A DNA stretch of 64,000 nucleotides from Algibacter sp. L3A6 (GTDB taxonomy: Bacteria; Bacteroidota; Bacteroidia; Flavobacteriales; Flavobacteriaceae): positions 3,656,501 to 3,720,500 of the forward strand of contig NZ_CP047030.1 of assembly GCF_009796825.1 (NCBI RefSeq), given 5' to 3'. Positions 35,801 through 44,566 of the stretch are shown one piece after another. How positions within the stretch are numbered: the first letter of the stretch is position 1; each line of letters opens with the position of its first letter. The notes under the pieces were generated by a model, which worked only from the letters and a program-made list of their open reading frames with translations, was not told the origin of the DNA and did no database searches. A program made the translations under genes and the position numbers.

Positions 35801-36394
35801 ATGACTATTAAATACGACAGTAACGGACTAGTGCCTGCAATTATTCAAGATGCAACAACAAAAAATGTTTTGATGTTGGGGTATATGAATGCTGAATCTT
35901 ACGAGAAAACTTTAGAAACTAAGACAGTTACTTTTTTTAGCAGAAGTAAGCAACGTCTTTGGACTAAAGGTGAAGAAAGTGGTAACTTTTTAAACGTAGT
36001 CGATATTAAAAACGATTGTGATAACGATTCTCTTTTAATACAGGTAAATCCTGTTGGGCCAACCTGCCATACCGGAACTGATACGTGTTGGAAAGAAGAA
36101 AATAAATCTAATTACGGATTCTTTTCAACGTTAGAAGATGTTATTACGGAGCGCGTTGCTAATAAGGATACTCAAAAATCTTATGTAGCGAGTTTGTTTG
36201 CAAAAGGTATTAATAAAGTGGCACAAAAAGTAGGTGAGGAGGCTGTAGAAACGGTTATTGAAGCTATGGATAATAACGATGAGTTATTTCTATACGAATC
36301 TGCCGATTTAATGTTTCATTACCTCATGTTGCTTCAAGCTAAAGGCTTCACATTAAAGGATATTGAAAAGGAATTAATAGGTAGACACAAGTAA
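35801..36394 (+). CDS. hisIE: Phosphoribosyl-AMP cyclohydrolase / phosphoribosyl-ATP pyrophosphatase
   Basis: Bifunctional second and third steps of the pathway. 197 residues. The HisI part (1-105) has the zinc and substrate residues in DIKNDCDNDSLLIQV and GPTCHTGTDTCW. The HisE part (about 110-197) is helical, with KVGEEAVETVIEA and ESADLMFHYLMLL. It is the last gene of the operon and lies ten bases before the TruA-like gene. Confidence 0.95.
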   Translation: MTIKYDSNGLVPAIIQDATTKNVLMLGYMNAESYEKTLETKTVTFFSRSKQRLWTKGEESGNFLNVVDIKNDCDNDSLLIQVNPVGPTCHTGTDTCWKEENKSNYGFFSTLEDVITERVANKDTQKSYVASLFAKGINKVAQKVGEEAVETVIEAMDNNDELFLYESADLMFHYLMLLQAKGFTLKDIEKELIGRHK

Positions 36395-36404
36395 AATATT
36401 CCTT

Positions 36405-37184
36405 TTGAAAAAGTATTTTTATTTAATTACCATACAATATTTGGGTTATCGTTTTCATGGTTGGCAAAAACAGCCGAACGTGAAAACGTTGCATTTAATG
36501 GTGGATAGAACGTTTAATTTTATCTTAGAAGGTAAACGTTTTAAGAGTTTAAGTTCGGGTAGAACAGATGCTATGGTGTCTGCAGAATGTGCTGCAATAG
36601 AGCTGTTTTTATTCGAACCTATTGAAGATATACCAGCTTTTCTAGAGCTTTTTAATCGTAATTTACCGCAAGATATTCGAGCCCTAGAAATTAAGGAAGT
36701 TGATGCCAAATTCAATATTATTCAAAGCTCTAAAATTAAAGAATACTTATACTTATTTGCGCATGGCGAAAAGTGTCATCCTTTTTGCGCACCTATAATG
36801 ACAACGATTCTTGACGAGTTGGATATTGAACTCATGAAAGAAGGTGCTAAGTTGTTCGAGGGCGAAAATTATTTAAAAACTTACTGCTACAAACCTACCG
36901 ATAATGGAGTTTACACCCGCGAAATTATGCTGTGTGAATTGGTAGAAAACACTTTATATACAGCCAACTATTTTCCTGAAAAAACATATATCCTACGTGT
37001 GCAAGGCAAAGGTTTTATGCGAAACCAAATCCGTTTAATGATGGGGACGCTTATAGATTTAGGAAAAGGCAAGCTATCACTTCAAGATATAAAGGATAGT
37101 TTAAAACCTGATAACGATATTAAGATGAATTATATCGCTCCAGCATCGGGTTTAATACTAAAAAACATTGATTTTATAGATTAA
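36405..37184 (+). CDS. TruA-like tRNA pseudouridine synthase
   Basis: 259 residues. Start is a TTG just 10 bases after hisIE; no ATG lies near the conserved IQYLGYRFHGWQKQPN that opens the TruA fold. The catalytic Asp is in SSGRTDAMVSAE near residue 55. GKGFMRNQIRLMMGTLIDLGKG near the C-terminus is the standard RNA-binding block. It probably modifies tRNA anticodon-arm uridines, but the sequence is divergent enough that the site is not certain. The short gap suggests read-through from the his operon. Confidence 0.85.
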   Translation: MKKYFYLITIQYLGYRFHGWQKQPNVKTLHLMVDRTFNFILEGKRFKSLSSGRTDAMVSAECAAIELFLFEPIEDIPAFLELFNRNLPQDIRALEIKEVDAKFNIIQSSKIKEYLYLFAHGEKCHPFCAPIMTTILDELDIELMKEGAKLFEGENYLKTYCYKPTDNGVYTREIMLCELVENTLYTANYFPEKTYILRVQGKGFMRNQIRLMMGTLIDLGKGKLSLQDIKDSLKPDNDIKMNYIAPASGLILKNIDFID

Positions 37185-37222
37185 TTTATAATCTTTTCTT
37201 CTTAATAATTTTAACTTTTTGG

Positions 37223-37255
37223 GATTTATTTAACATAATTTAAGTTAAATAAATC
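37223..37255. repeat. Perfect 12-base inverted repeat between truA-like gene and dps
   Basis: GATTTATTTAAC (37223-37234) and GTTAAATAAATC (37244-37255) with a 9-base loop. No T run follows, so it is either a weak terminator or a protein-binding site upstream of dps. Confidence 0.6.
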
Positions 37256-37263
37256 TTAATACC

Positions 37264-37311
37264 GTTAAAGCCTGTTAAAGGCCTTGACATTTTTTATATA
37301 GCCATTATATT
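37264..37311 (+). promoter_or_regulatory. Candidate dps promoter region
   Basis: Direct repeat GTTAAAG at 37264-37270 and 37274-37280 (10-base period), then TTGACA (37284-37289) and TATATT (37306-37311) spaced by 16 bases, 25 bases before the ATG. This looks more like a sigma70 promoter than the TAnnTTTG boxes elsewhere in the window. Confidence 0.45.
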
Positions 37312-37335
37312 GGGTGGGAACACAAACAATAAATT

Positions 37336-37842
37336 ATGAGCTATTTAAAAATGAATGATGAGGACTTATTACCCGTGGTGGTAGAAATGAATATTTTATT
37401 AGCTGACTACCACGTTTACTATCAAAAATTACGAAGCAACCATTGGAATATTGTTGGAAGAAATTTTTTCGATTTACACGAAAAATTTGAGTCCATGTAT
37501 AATGATGCTCGCGTAAAAATTGATGAAATCGCAGAGCGTATCTTAACGCTACGTTATCACCCAATGAGTCAAATGGAAGATTATCTTAAATCTTCAACTA
37601 TAAAAGAAAAAGCCGTGCTTAAATCCGATCGCGCTATGGTTTTAGAAACCTTAAACGATCATAAATTACTTTTGCAACAAATGGGAAAAGTAATGGAGAA
37701 AGCAAATGCAGCTACGGATGAAGGGACAGCCGATTTAATTGGTGCCTATATTCGAGAACTTGAGAAAACGAGTTGGATGCTTGAAGCTTGGACAAAAAAG
37801 CCTTCTGAGGTTGCACATCCTGAAGTTGCGGAGGTGATGTAA
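37336..37842 (+). CDS. dps: Dps-family ferritin-like DNA-protection protein
   Basis: 168 residues, the usual length. The inter-subunit ferroxidase site is visible as LLADYHVYYQKLRSNHWNIVG (His pair) followed by FFDLHEKFESMYNDARVKIDEIAERI (Asp/Glu ligands). Dps dodecamers oxidise iron with peroxide and store it, protecting DNA under stress. It has its own upstream repeats and promoter. The MscS gene follows after 58 bases and may share the transcript. Confidence 0.92.
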   Translation: MSYLKMNDEDLLPVVVEMNILLADYHVYYQKLRSNHWNIVGRNFFDLHEKFESMYNDARVKIDEIAERILTLRYHPMSQMEDYLKSSTIKEKAVLKSDRAMVLETLNDHKLLLQQMGKVMEKANAATDEGTADLIGAYIRELEKTSWMLEAWTKKPSEVAHPEVAEVM

Positions 37843-37900
37843 GTTTCGTTAATTTTTCTTAAAAATTAATTAATAAATCATAAAAAAAATATTTACAAAA

Positions 37901-38809
37901 ATGGATACAGCATTTAGTGAGGCATTTGATGGCCTTGTAACAAAATTAGAAGGTTGGTTTGCAACCATAATACATTATTTACCCAATATAGCACTAGCAA
38001 TTTTAGTGTCAGTAGCTGCATATTTTGTAGCGAAATATGTTAATAATTTTACTTATAAAATTATTTCAAAACGAGTGAAACAAGACTCTGTTTCTAAAAT
38101 GATGTCTCGGATTGCTGCAGTAGTTGTAGTGCTAATAGGTTTATATATATCTTTAGGAATACTTAATTTAAGTAAAACATTAACTTCGTTATTAGCTACA
38201 GCCGGTGTTGCTGGTTTAGCAATTGGTTTAGCATTACAAAACACGTTAAGTAATACGGTTGCAGGTATATCTCTTTCGTTTAGAGAGAAAATACAAATTG
38301 GAAATTGGGTAGAAACCAATGGCCATTCAGGAGAGGTAATGGATATAAATTTAAAAGAGTTTGTTATAAAGGAAGCCGATAATAATATTGTGATTCTTCC
38401 TAATAAAATGATTCTAGAAAATCCTTTAAAAAATTATTCTTTAACAACCAGAATGCGTGTCGCATTAAATTGTGGTGTTGGGTATGAATCGGATTTGGAA
38501 GAAGTAAAAAGATTAACAAAACAAACTATAGCAGAAACTTTTGACCAAGTAGAGAGCGCAGATGATGTTGAGTTTTATTATGAAGAATTTGGAGGAAGTT
38601 CTATTAATTATTTATGTAGATTTTGGATTGATTCTGAAAGTTTACTTGAAAAATATAGAGCAAAAACATCTGCTATTATTGCAATAAAGAAAGCTTATGA
38701 TAAGGCTGGAATTAATATTCCGTTCCCTATTAGAACGTTACAATTTGACAACAAATTATCTGTAGAAGGAGAACAAGTAGCGAAACAGAATGAATTCTCT
38801 AACAACTAG
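37901..38809 (+). CDS. mscS: Small-conductance mechanosensitive channel
   Basis: 302 residues, close to E. coli MscS. Three N-terminal helices: PNIALAILVSVAAYFVAKYV, IAAVVVVLIGLYISLGIL, and the pore helix TSLLATAGVAGLAIGLALQNTLSNTVAG with the Gly/Ala packing pattern. The beta domain follows (ISLSFREKIQIGNWVE, NNIVILPNKMILENPLKNYS) and then the C-terminal alpha/beta domain. It opens on membrane tension in hypo-osmotic shock. It lies after dps. Confidence 0.92.
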   Translation: MDTAFSEAFDGLVTKLEGWFATIIHYLPNIALAILVSVAAYFVAKYVNNFTYKIISKRVKQDSVSKMMSRIAAVVVVLIGLYISLGILNLSKTLTSLLATAGVAGLAIGLALQNTLSNTVAGISLSFREKIQIGNWVETNGHSGEVMDINLKEFVIKEADNNIVILPNKMILENPLKNYSLTTRMRVALNCGVGYESDLEEVKRLTKQTIAETFDQVESADDVEFYYEEFGGSSINYLCRFWIDSESLLEKYRAKTSAIIAIKKAYDKAGINIPFPIRTLQFDNKLSVEGEQVAKQNEFSNN

Positions 38810-38864
38810 AGTAGGTTTATCATTCGTGATAAATTATTAATTCAAATTATTAAAAATAAAAACA

Positions 38865-39419
38865 ATGAAAAATTATATATACATGTTTGTATTGCTTGTT
38901 TGCGGTACAGCCATGGCACAAGAAAAACCAAAAGAAGTAAAACAAGAAACCATTGAAAAAACGGTTAAATACAATAACGGAGAAGAAATAACTGAAAGTA
39001 AACTTAAAGTTATTTCTCGTGAAACATCTAACGTGGAATTGGCTTTGGATGACAAAGAAAAGGTAGATCAACAACGTGTTGCAACAGCTAAAAAGGTTGA
39101 GACTATGGTAATGGTAGATGATGATTTGGATCCTGATTACGATTTGTTATCTAAGGAAACTCACTTTATAAGTGATGATAAAAGTTTCAAATTTTCGCCT
39201 AGTGATGGCGGATTCAATATTATTTTCGATAATAATGATAATGAGTTTGTTGTTGTTGGAAAAGCTTGGAGCACTAAAAACCCTGGGAGTTATATTGTAA
39301 AAGGAGAAACATATAACGGCATTGGTTACTTAACCGAGAAAGGTGAGTTTGTTGTAGAGCATTACAATGCTGATTCTAAAAGTATAGAAACAGTTTCATA
39401 CAAGCCAGTAAAACTATAA
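38865..39419 (+). CDS. Secreted or periplasmic protein of unknown function
   Basis: 184 residues with a signal peptide (cleavage after GTAMA). The mature part is acidic and beta-rich. It has a charged first third (KPKEVKQETIEKTVKYNNGE), an acidic patch VDDDLDPDYDL, and a compact C-terminal part (YIVKGETYNGIGYLTEKGEFVVEHY). I recognise no domain. It follows mscS by 55 bases and ends at a strong terminator. Confidence 0.75.
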   Translation: MKNYIYMFVLLVCGTAMAQEKPKEVKQETIEKTVKYNNGEEITESKLKVISRETSNVELALDDKEKVDQQRVATAKKVETMVMVDDDLDPDYDLLSKETHFISDDKSFKFSPSDGGFNIIFDNNDNEFVVVGKAWSTKNPGSYIVKGETYNGIGYLTEKGEFVVEHYNADSKSIETVSYKPVKL

Positions 39420-39444
39420 TAGATAACGGTGTTAAGTTATTTAT

Positions 39445-39475
39445 AAAAGTCCCGATTCGTTCGGGACTTTTTGTA
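39445..39475 (+). terminator. Terminator
   Basis: AAAAGTCCCGA / TCGGGACTTTT with a five-base loop (TTCGT), ending the dps-mscS-hypothetical run. Confidence 0.88.
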
Positions 39476-39508
39476 TTTTAGATGTTCAATAAAAGGAAAG
39501 TAATATAT

Positions 39509-40192
39509 ATGAGTGTTTCTGTGCCGAAAGCGGCTTTTACATATTTAAAAAAGTTAGAAAAAAATAATAATCGCGAATGGTTTGGAGAACATAAGCCAGA
39601 GTTTCAGTCTGTTCAAAAAGATATAAAAGTATTTTATAATGAGCTGTTAGAGGCTTTAAGTACGCATGATGAAATTGATAAACTTAAAATTTTTAGAATT
39701 TATAGAGATGTCAGATTTTCTAAAAACAAGCTACCGTACAAATCACATTTTAGTGGTTCTTACCATAGAGTAAAACCAAGATTACGTGGTGGTTACCATG
39801 TGCAAATAAAACCAAATAACGAAAGTTTTATTGCTACCGGATTTTGGGATCCTGCTCCGTCCGATTTAATGCGTATTCGAAAAGAGTTTGAAATGGACGA
39901 TTCTGAAATTCGTGAGATTATTAGTGAACAAACATTTAAAAAAACTTGGGGTGGCTTTGTTGGAGATGAAGTAAAAACAGCGCCACGCGGATTTAATAAA
40001 GAAGATAAAGCTATTGATTTAATTAAAAAAAAACAATATATTTTTATAAAGAAATATACTGATACCGAAGTTTTAGACCCTGATTTTATAAACGAAGTAA
40101 GTTCTGCATTTAAGGTGATTCGTCCATTTTTCGATTATATGAGTGATGTGTTAACCACTGATTTAAATGGAGTGTCTTTGATTGAGGATTAG
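39509..40192 (+). CDS. DUF2461 family protein
   Basis: 227 residues from ATG 39509. An in-frame ATG at 39482 exists but would begin six bases after the terminator's T run, and the conserved part starts FTYLKKLEKNNNREWFGEHKPEF. KIFRIYRDVRFSKNKLPYKSHFSG and RGGYHVQIKPNNESFIATGFWDP are the family hallmarks. The function of the family is unknown to me. It is a single gene. Confidence 0.85.
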   Translation: MSVSVPKAAFTYLKKLEKNNNREWFGEHKPEFQSVQKDIKVFYNELLEALSTHDEIDKLKIFRIYRDVRFSKNKLPYKSHFSGSYHRVKPRLRGGYHVQIKPNNESFIATGFWDPAPSDLMRIRKEFEMDDSEIREIISEQTFKKTWGGFVGDEVKTAPRGFNKEDKAIDLIKKKQYIFIKKYTDTEVLDPDFINEVSSAFKVIRPFFDYMSDVLTTDLNGVSLIED

Positions 40193-40217
40193 TTTTTTGT
40201 TCATTCATAAATAAAAT

Positions 40218-40260
40218 AAAAAAGCGCCCTTAAAACAACTTGTTTTAAGGGCGCTTTTTT
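40218..40260. terminator. Bidirectional terminator
   Basis: 20-base arms (AAAAAAGCGCCCTTAAAACA, 40218-40237, and complement at 40241-40260) between convergent genes. Confidence 0.9.
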
Positions 40261-40277
40261 ATAATCTAATATAACGT

Positions 40278-40694
40278 TTACACAGCCTCACGCAATTCCG
40301 GTTTATCAAAAAGCTGAATATTACTTAATAATCTTTCTTTTACAATATTCATCATGCGTTTGTTTAGCGCTGAAGAGTTTTCAGTATAAATTAAATATTC
40401 TTCCACAGTAAAAACACCGATGATCATGCCTTTTAGAGAATTTCTAAATTTCATATTTTTCTGAATGGCATTTTCAATATATTCCATACGTTTATCGAGC
40501 GTTAAACCATGAAAAACCGATTTATGCTTTATAATGTAATTTCTAAAAGCGGCAACAAGTAAATCGTTTTGCATTTTAATGCATGGGCGGAGTACTAGGT
40601 TCTGGAAACGCTCCTCGCTACTCATAGCATCATTAATGGTTGCTGTTAAAATCTCTGGACGAATACTCTTCAAATTAAAATCTCTTGAATTCAT
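40278..40694 (-). CDS. Conserved small protein of unknown function
   Basis: 138 residues, no signal peptide or membrane helix, mostly alpha-helical. NSSALNKRMMNIVKERL and FRNSLKGMIIGVFTVEEYLIY look strongly conserved from what I recall in Flavobacteriaceae, where it is sometimes labelled 'glyoxalase' without visible support: no metal-binding His/Glu pattern of that fold is present. Single gene, convergent with the DUF2461 gene. Confidence 0.75.
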   Translation of the reverse strand: MNSRDFNLKSIRPEILTATINDAMSSEERFQNLVLRPCIKMQNDLLVAAFRNYIIKHKSVFHGLTLDKRMEYIENAIQKNMKFRNSLKGMIIGVFTVEEYLIYTENSSALNKRMMNIVKERLLSNIQLFDKPELREAV

Positions 40695-40846
40695 AGTTTT
40701 GATTTTTTATTCAAGATAGAAATTTATAAGACCGTAATAGTATTTGTGTATTTTAATTATTCACGAGGTTATTAACATTTAATATTTTTATCTTTATAAC
40801 CTCATTCTTTTACATCTTTTTAAATCGCATTAATACAACGTTTTAC

Positions 40847-41734
40847 ATGAAATTTGGCAGTGTTACAAATCCTGAAACTATTGATTTTACCTTACCTCAA
40901 GATCATATAGATACTAAGCGCATTTTAAATACGGTAAAGGATGATAATGTGCCAGATATTTATGTAGGTTGTGCAAAATGGAATAGGGCAGACTTGAAGG
41001 GTTTTTACCCTCGTGGTACAAAAGATGAACTTAAATATTATGCTTCCCAATTCAATTCAATAGAATTAAACGCTACATTTTATCGCATTTTTCCTGCGGA
41101 ACAGTTTGAAACTTGGTACAATAAAACACCTGAAGGTTTTAAGTTTTTTCCGAAGTTGAATCAAGAAATTAGTCATTACAAGCGTTTGCATAATACTGAG
41201 GCTATTGTTGAGCAATATCTATACAACGCATCGCATTTAAAAGAAAAACTAGGTACTGTTTTTTTACAAATGCATAATAATTTCACACCTAAAGATTTTG
41301 ATAAAGTGGTTGCTTTTGCTGAAAACTGGCCTAAAAGCATTCCTTTAGCAATAGAATTTAGGCATACCGATTGGTATAACGACAAAGTGATTGCGGATGC
41401 CTTGTATCAACTTTTAGAAGGTCTAAATATTTCTAATGTTATTGTAGATACCGCTGGGCGTCGCGATTTAATGCATATGCGATTAACTAATTCTACGGCT
41501 TTTGTGCGCTATGTTGGAGCTAATCATCCTTCGGATTATGGGCGATTAGATGATTGGATTGAACGTTTAAAACTTTGGAAAGAAGAAGGTGTTAAAGAAG
41601 TTGATTTTTTCATTCATCAAAATATTGAAGTAGAATCGCCATTACTTTCAGCGTATTTTATAAAACAGGTTAACGAAAAGTTAGGATATGCTTTAAATAT
41701 TCCGAATGAAGAAAAACAGCAATCCTTATTTTAA
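40847..41734 (+). CDS. DUF72 (YecE-like) family protein
   Basis: 295 residues, TIM-barrel-like DUF72 domain. DIYVGCAKWNRADLKGFYP near residue 37, FNSIELNATFYRI, PEGFKFFPKLNQEISH and LAIEFRHTDWYND are family landmarks. The biochemical role of the family is not settled. It begins 152 bases after a divergent gene and is followed by a small thioesterase gene. Confidence 0.88.
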   Translation: MKFGSVTNPETIDFTLPQDHIDTKRILNTVKDDNVPDIYVGCAKWNRADLKGFYPRGTKDELKYYASQFNSIELNATFYRIFPAEQFETWYNKTPEGFKFFPKLNQEISHYKRLHNTEAIVEQYLYNASHLKEKLGTVFLQMHNNFTPKDFDKVVAFAENWPKSIPLAIEFRHTDWYNDKVIADALYQLLEGLNISNVIVDTAGRRDLMHMRLTNSTAFVRYVGANHPSDYGRLDDWIERLKLWKEEGVKEVDFFIHQNIEVESPLLSAYFIKQVNEKLGYALNIPNEEKQQSLF

Positions 41735-41850
41735 GTTAATAATAAAAACACATACTAGAATAAGTAAGAGTAATTAAAATGGTTGTTTTAATGTTGACTT
41801 TTAGAGTATCTTTATTTTATAAAAAGAACTAAAAATTAAAGATATAAAAT

Positions 41851-42234
41851 ATGAGATTTCATACTAGAAAATGGGTTAAACCCGAAGATTTAAATGCCAA
41901 TGGTACATTGTTTGGCGGTCGTTTATTAGAATGGATTGATGAGGAAGCTGCTATTTATTCTATTATCCAATTAGAGAACCAAAAAGTAGTAACAAAATTT
42001 ATGAGTGAAATCGATTTCAAATCGTCTGCAAAGCAAGGTGATATTGTAGAAATTGGTATTGATGTTGTAAAATTTGGAAAAGCCTCATTAGTGTTAGGAG
42101 CAGAGGTTAGAAATAAAATGACGAGAGAAACTATTATTACAATTTCAAACATTGTAATGGTTAACGTTGGTCCTGATGGTAAACCTTTACCGCATGGTAA
42201 AACAGAAATTGAATATGTGGCCGATAGGTTGTAA
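41851..42234 (+). CDS. Hot-dog acyl-CoA thioesterase
   Basis: 127 residues, single hot-dog domain of the YciA/acyl-CoA hydrolase type. LNANGTLFGGRLLEWIDEEAA carries the active-site Asn/Gly-Gly and Asp pattern; VTKFMSEIDFKSSAKQGDIVEI follows the central strand. It hydrolyses acyl-CoA in the cytoplasm; chain-length preference is unknown. It is separated from leuC by about 200 bases. Confidence 0.87.
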   Translation: MRFHTRKWVKPEDLNANGTLFGGRLLEWIDEEAAIYSIIQLENQKVVTKFMSEIDFKSSAKQGDIVEIGIDVVKFGKASLVLGAEVRNKMTRETIITISNIVMVNVGPDGKPLPHGKTEIEYVADRL

Positions 42235-42378
42235 AAACGAGTGTTGATATTCTTTTAAAAATTGTAATCATTTTTAAGATTTCATTGCATTAAATTCAAA
42301 TTATATCAGTTCCGTTGGTGATTTTATAAAAATAAAGTAACTAAGGACTATAAAGTTTTGAAATACTGTAATAAACTT

Positions 42379-42410
42379 TAAATTTGTTACACTTATAGCT
42401 TTAAAGCTAT
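42379..42410 (+). promoter_or_regulatory. leuCDAB promoter box and leader palindrome
   Basis: TAAATTTG (42379-42386) fits TAnnTTTG, 49 bases before leuC. A 16-base palindrome ATAGCTTTAAAGCTAT (42395-42410) lies about where the transcript should begin, a natural place for a repressor or leader stem. No Leu-rich leader peptide is visible. Confidence 0.5.
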
Positions 42411-42435
42411 TTTAATACAAAAATTTAAATTTTTT

Positions 42436-43830
42436 ATGAGTAGTACATTATTTGACAAAGTGTGGGATTCGCATGTAGTGCGAAACATTGCAGATGGACC
42501 AGATGTGTTTTATATAGACCGTCACTTAATTCACGAAGTTACAAGTCCTGTGGCTTTTGTAGGTTTAAAAAGTAGAGGCTTAAGTGTGTTGTACCCAGAC
42601 CGTACATTCGCTGTTGCCGATCATAATACACCAACAATTAATCAACATTTACCTGTTGAAGACCCTTTATCTGCTAATCAGTTAAAAACTTTAGAAGATA
42701 ATGCTAATCAATACGGTATTAGTCACTGGGGATTAGGTCACCAAAATAATGGTATTGTTCACGTTGTAGGACCAGAAAACGGTATTACACTTCCAGGAGC
42801 AACTATTGTTTGTGGAGATTCTCATACATCTACTCACGGTGCTTTTGGAGCTATAGCCTTTGGTATTGGTACTTCAGAAGTAGAAATGGTGCTTACTACA
42901 CAATGTATTATGCAACCAAAACCTAAAAAAATGCGTATTAGCATTAATGGGCCATTAAGTAAAGGTGTTACGCCTAAAGATGTTGGTTTATACATTATTT
43001 CTCAATTAACAACGTCTGGTGCAACTGGATATTTTGTTGAGTATGCTGGTGATGTTTTTGAAAACATGTCTATGGAAGGTCGTATGACGGTTTGTAACTT
43101 ATCTATCGAAATGGGTGCCCGTGGAGGTATGATTGCTCCAGATGAAAAAACGTTTGAATATATTAAAGGTCGTGCCATGACTCCAAAAGGAGCTGATTGG
43201 GATAAAGCGATGACCTATTGGGAAACTTTAAAAACTGATGAAGATGCTACTTTCGATAAAGAATTAGTGTTTAATGCAGCAGATATTGAACCAATGATTA
43301 CCTACGGAACAAATCCGGGAATGGGTATGGGTATTTCTAAAAACATTCCGTCTGCAGAATCTGTAGAAGGAGGTAAAGCTACTTATGATAAGTCTTTAGC
43401 TTATATGGGATATGCTGAAAATGAAATAATGATCGGTAAGAAAATCGATTACGTATTTATTGGAAGTTGTACTAACGGACGTATTGAAGATTTCCGTGCA
43501 TTTGCTTCTATTGTAAAAGGACGTAAAAAAGCAGATAATGTTACAGCTTGGTTAGTACCAGGTTCTCACATTGTTGAAGCTAAAATTAAAGAAGAAGGTT
43601 TACTAGATATTTTTGAAACAGCTGGTTTTGTATTAAGAGAGCCAGGATGTTCAGCTTGTTTAGCAATGAATGATGATAAAGTACCTGCAGGAAAATATGC
43701 GGTAAGTACATCAAACAGAAACTTTGAAGGTCGTCAAGGACCAGGATCTAGAACTTTACTAGCTAGCCCGTTAGTTGCAGCAGCAGCAGCAGTTACAGGT
43801 GTAGTTACAGACCCTAGAGACTTACTATAA
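42436..43830 (+). CDS. leuC: 3-isopropylmalate dehydratase, large subunit
   Basis: Aconitase-family isomerisation of 2- to 3-isopropylmalate in leucine synthesis. 464 residues. The [4Fe-4S] ligands are in FIGSCTNGRIEDF and EPGCSACLAMN. CGDSHTSTHGAFGA and NRNFEGRQGPGSRTLLASP are substrate regions. First gene of the leuC-leuD-leuA-leuB cluster. Confidence 0.96.
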   Translation: MSSTLFDKVWDSHVVRNIADGPDVFYIDRHLIHEVTSPVAFVGLKSRGLSVLYPDRTFAVADHNTPTINQHLPVEDPLSANQLKTLEDNANQYGISHWGLGHQNNGIVHVVGPENGITLPGATIVCGDSHTSTHGAFGAIAFGIGTSEVEMVLTTQCIMQPKPKKMRISINGPLSKGVTPKDVGLYIISQLTTSGATGYFVEYAGDVFENMSMEGRMTVCNLSIEMGARGGMIAPDEKTFEYIKGRAMTPKGADWDKAMTYWETLKTDEDATFDKELVFNAADIEPMITYGTNPGMGMGISKNIPSAESVEGGKATYDKSLAYMGYAENEIMIGKKIDYVFIGSCTNGRIEDFRAFASIVKGRKKADNVTAWLVPGSHIVEAKIKEEGLLDIFETAGFVLREPGCSACLAMNDDKVPAGKYAVSTSNRNFEGRQGPGSRTLLASPLVAAAAAVTGVVTDPRDLL

Positions 43831-43966
43831 GTTCGCAGTGTATAATCAACAGTTGTTAAGTTAATTAACAGAACAATATGTTGATTTTATAAAAGAATAA
43901 AAAAATAATCGTCAGTTTATGGCAGCTTACTGCTCATTGAATACTGGCAAACTGAATATTAAAAAA

Positions 43967-44563
43967 ATGGCATACGATAAATTTACAACATTAACGAGTA
44001 GCATAGTACCGTTACCAATAGAGAATGTAGATACCGATCAAATTATACCAGCTCGTTTTTTAAAAGCGACCACTCGTGATGGTTTTGGAGATAATCTTTT
44101 CCGCGATTGGAGATATAACGGTGATAATACACCAAAAGAAGATTTTATATTAAACAATCCAATTTACACAGGGAAAATTTTATTAGGAGGAAAGAACTTT
44201 GGTTCAGGTTCTTCTCGTGAGCATGCTGCTTGGGCGGTTTACGATTATGGTTTTCGTTGTGTAGTGTCTAGTTTCTTTGCAGATATTTTTAAAAATAACT
44301 GTTTAAACATTGGTGTATTACCAGTACAAATTAGTCCTAAATTTGCAGACGAAATTTTTGAAGCTGTTTATGCAGATCCAAAAACAGAAGTTGAAATTGA
44401 TTTAAAAGCTCAAACTATTACATTGCTTTCTTCTGGAACGAAAGAAAGTTTTGATATTAATGGTTACAAGAAAGACAACATGCTAAATGGTTTTGATGAT
44501 ATCGACTATTTACAAAGTATGAAAAGCGAGATAGAAACATTTACAGAATCTCGTCCTTTCTAA
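43967..44563 (+). CDS. leuD: 3-isopropylmalate dehydratase, small subunit
   Basis: 198 residues from ATG 43967, where the conserved MAYDKFTTLTSSIVPLP begins. An in-frame ATG at 43919 would add 16 residues not expected in the family. NVDTDQIIPARFL and GGKNFGSGSSREHAAWA are the swivel-domain signatures. It ends three bases before the isopropylmalate synthase-type gene. Confidence 0.94.
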   Translation: MAYDKFTTLTSSIVPLPIENVDTDQIIPARFLKATTRDGFGDNLFRDWRYNGDNTPKEDFILNNPIYTGKILLGGKNFGSGSSREHAAWAVYDYGFRCVVSSFFADIFKNNCLNIGVLPVQISPKFADEIFEAVYADPKTEVEIDLKAQTITLLSSGTKESFDINGYKKDNMLNGFDDIDYLQSMKSEIETFTESRPF

Positions 44564-44566
44564 AAA

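Noticed and set aside
40278..40694. Glyoxalase function
   Set aside because: The helical sequence lacks the metal ligands and beta-alpha-beta pattern of that fold.
43919..43966. N-terminal extension of LeuD from ATG 43919
   Set aside because: The 16 extra residues match nothing expected in the family; conserved sequence starts at 43967.
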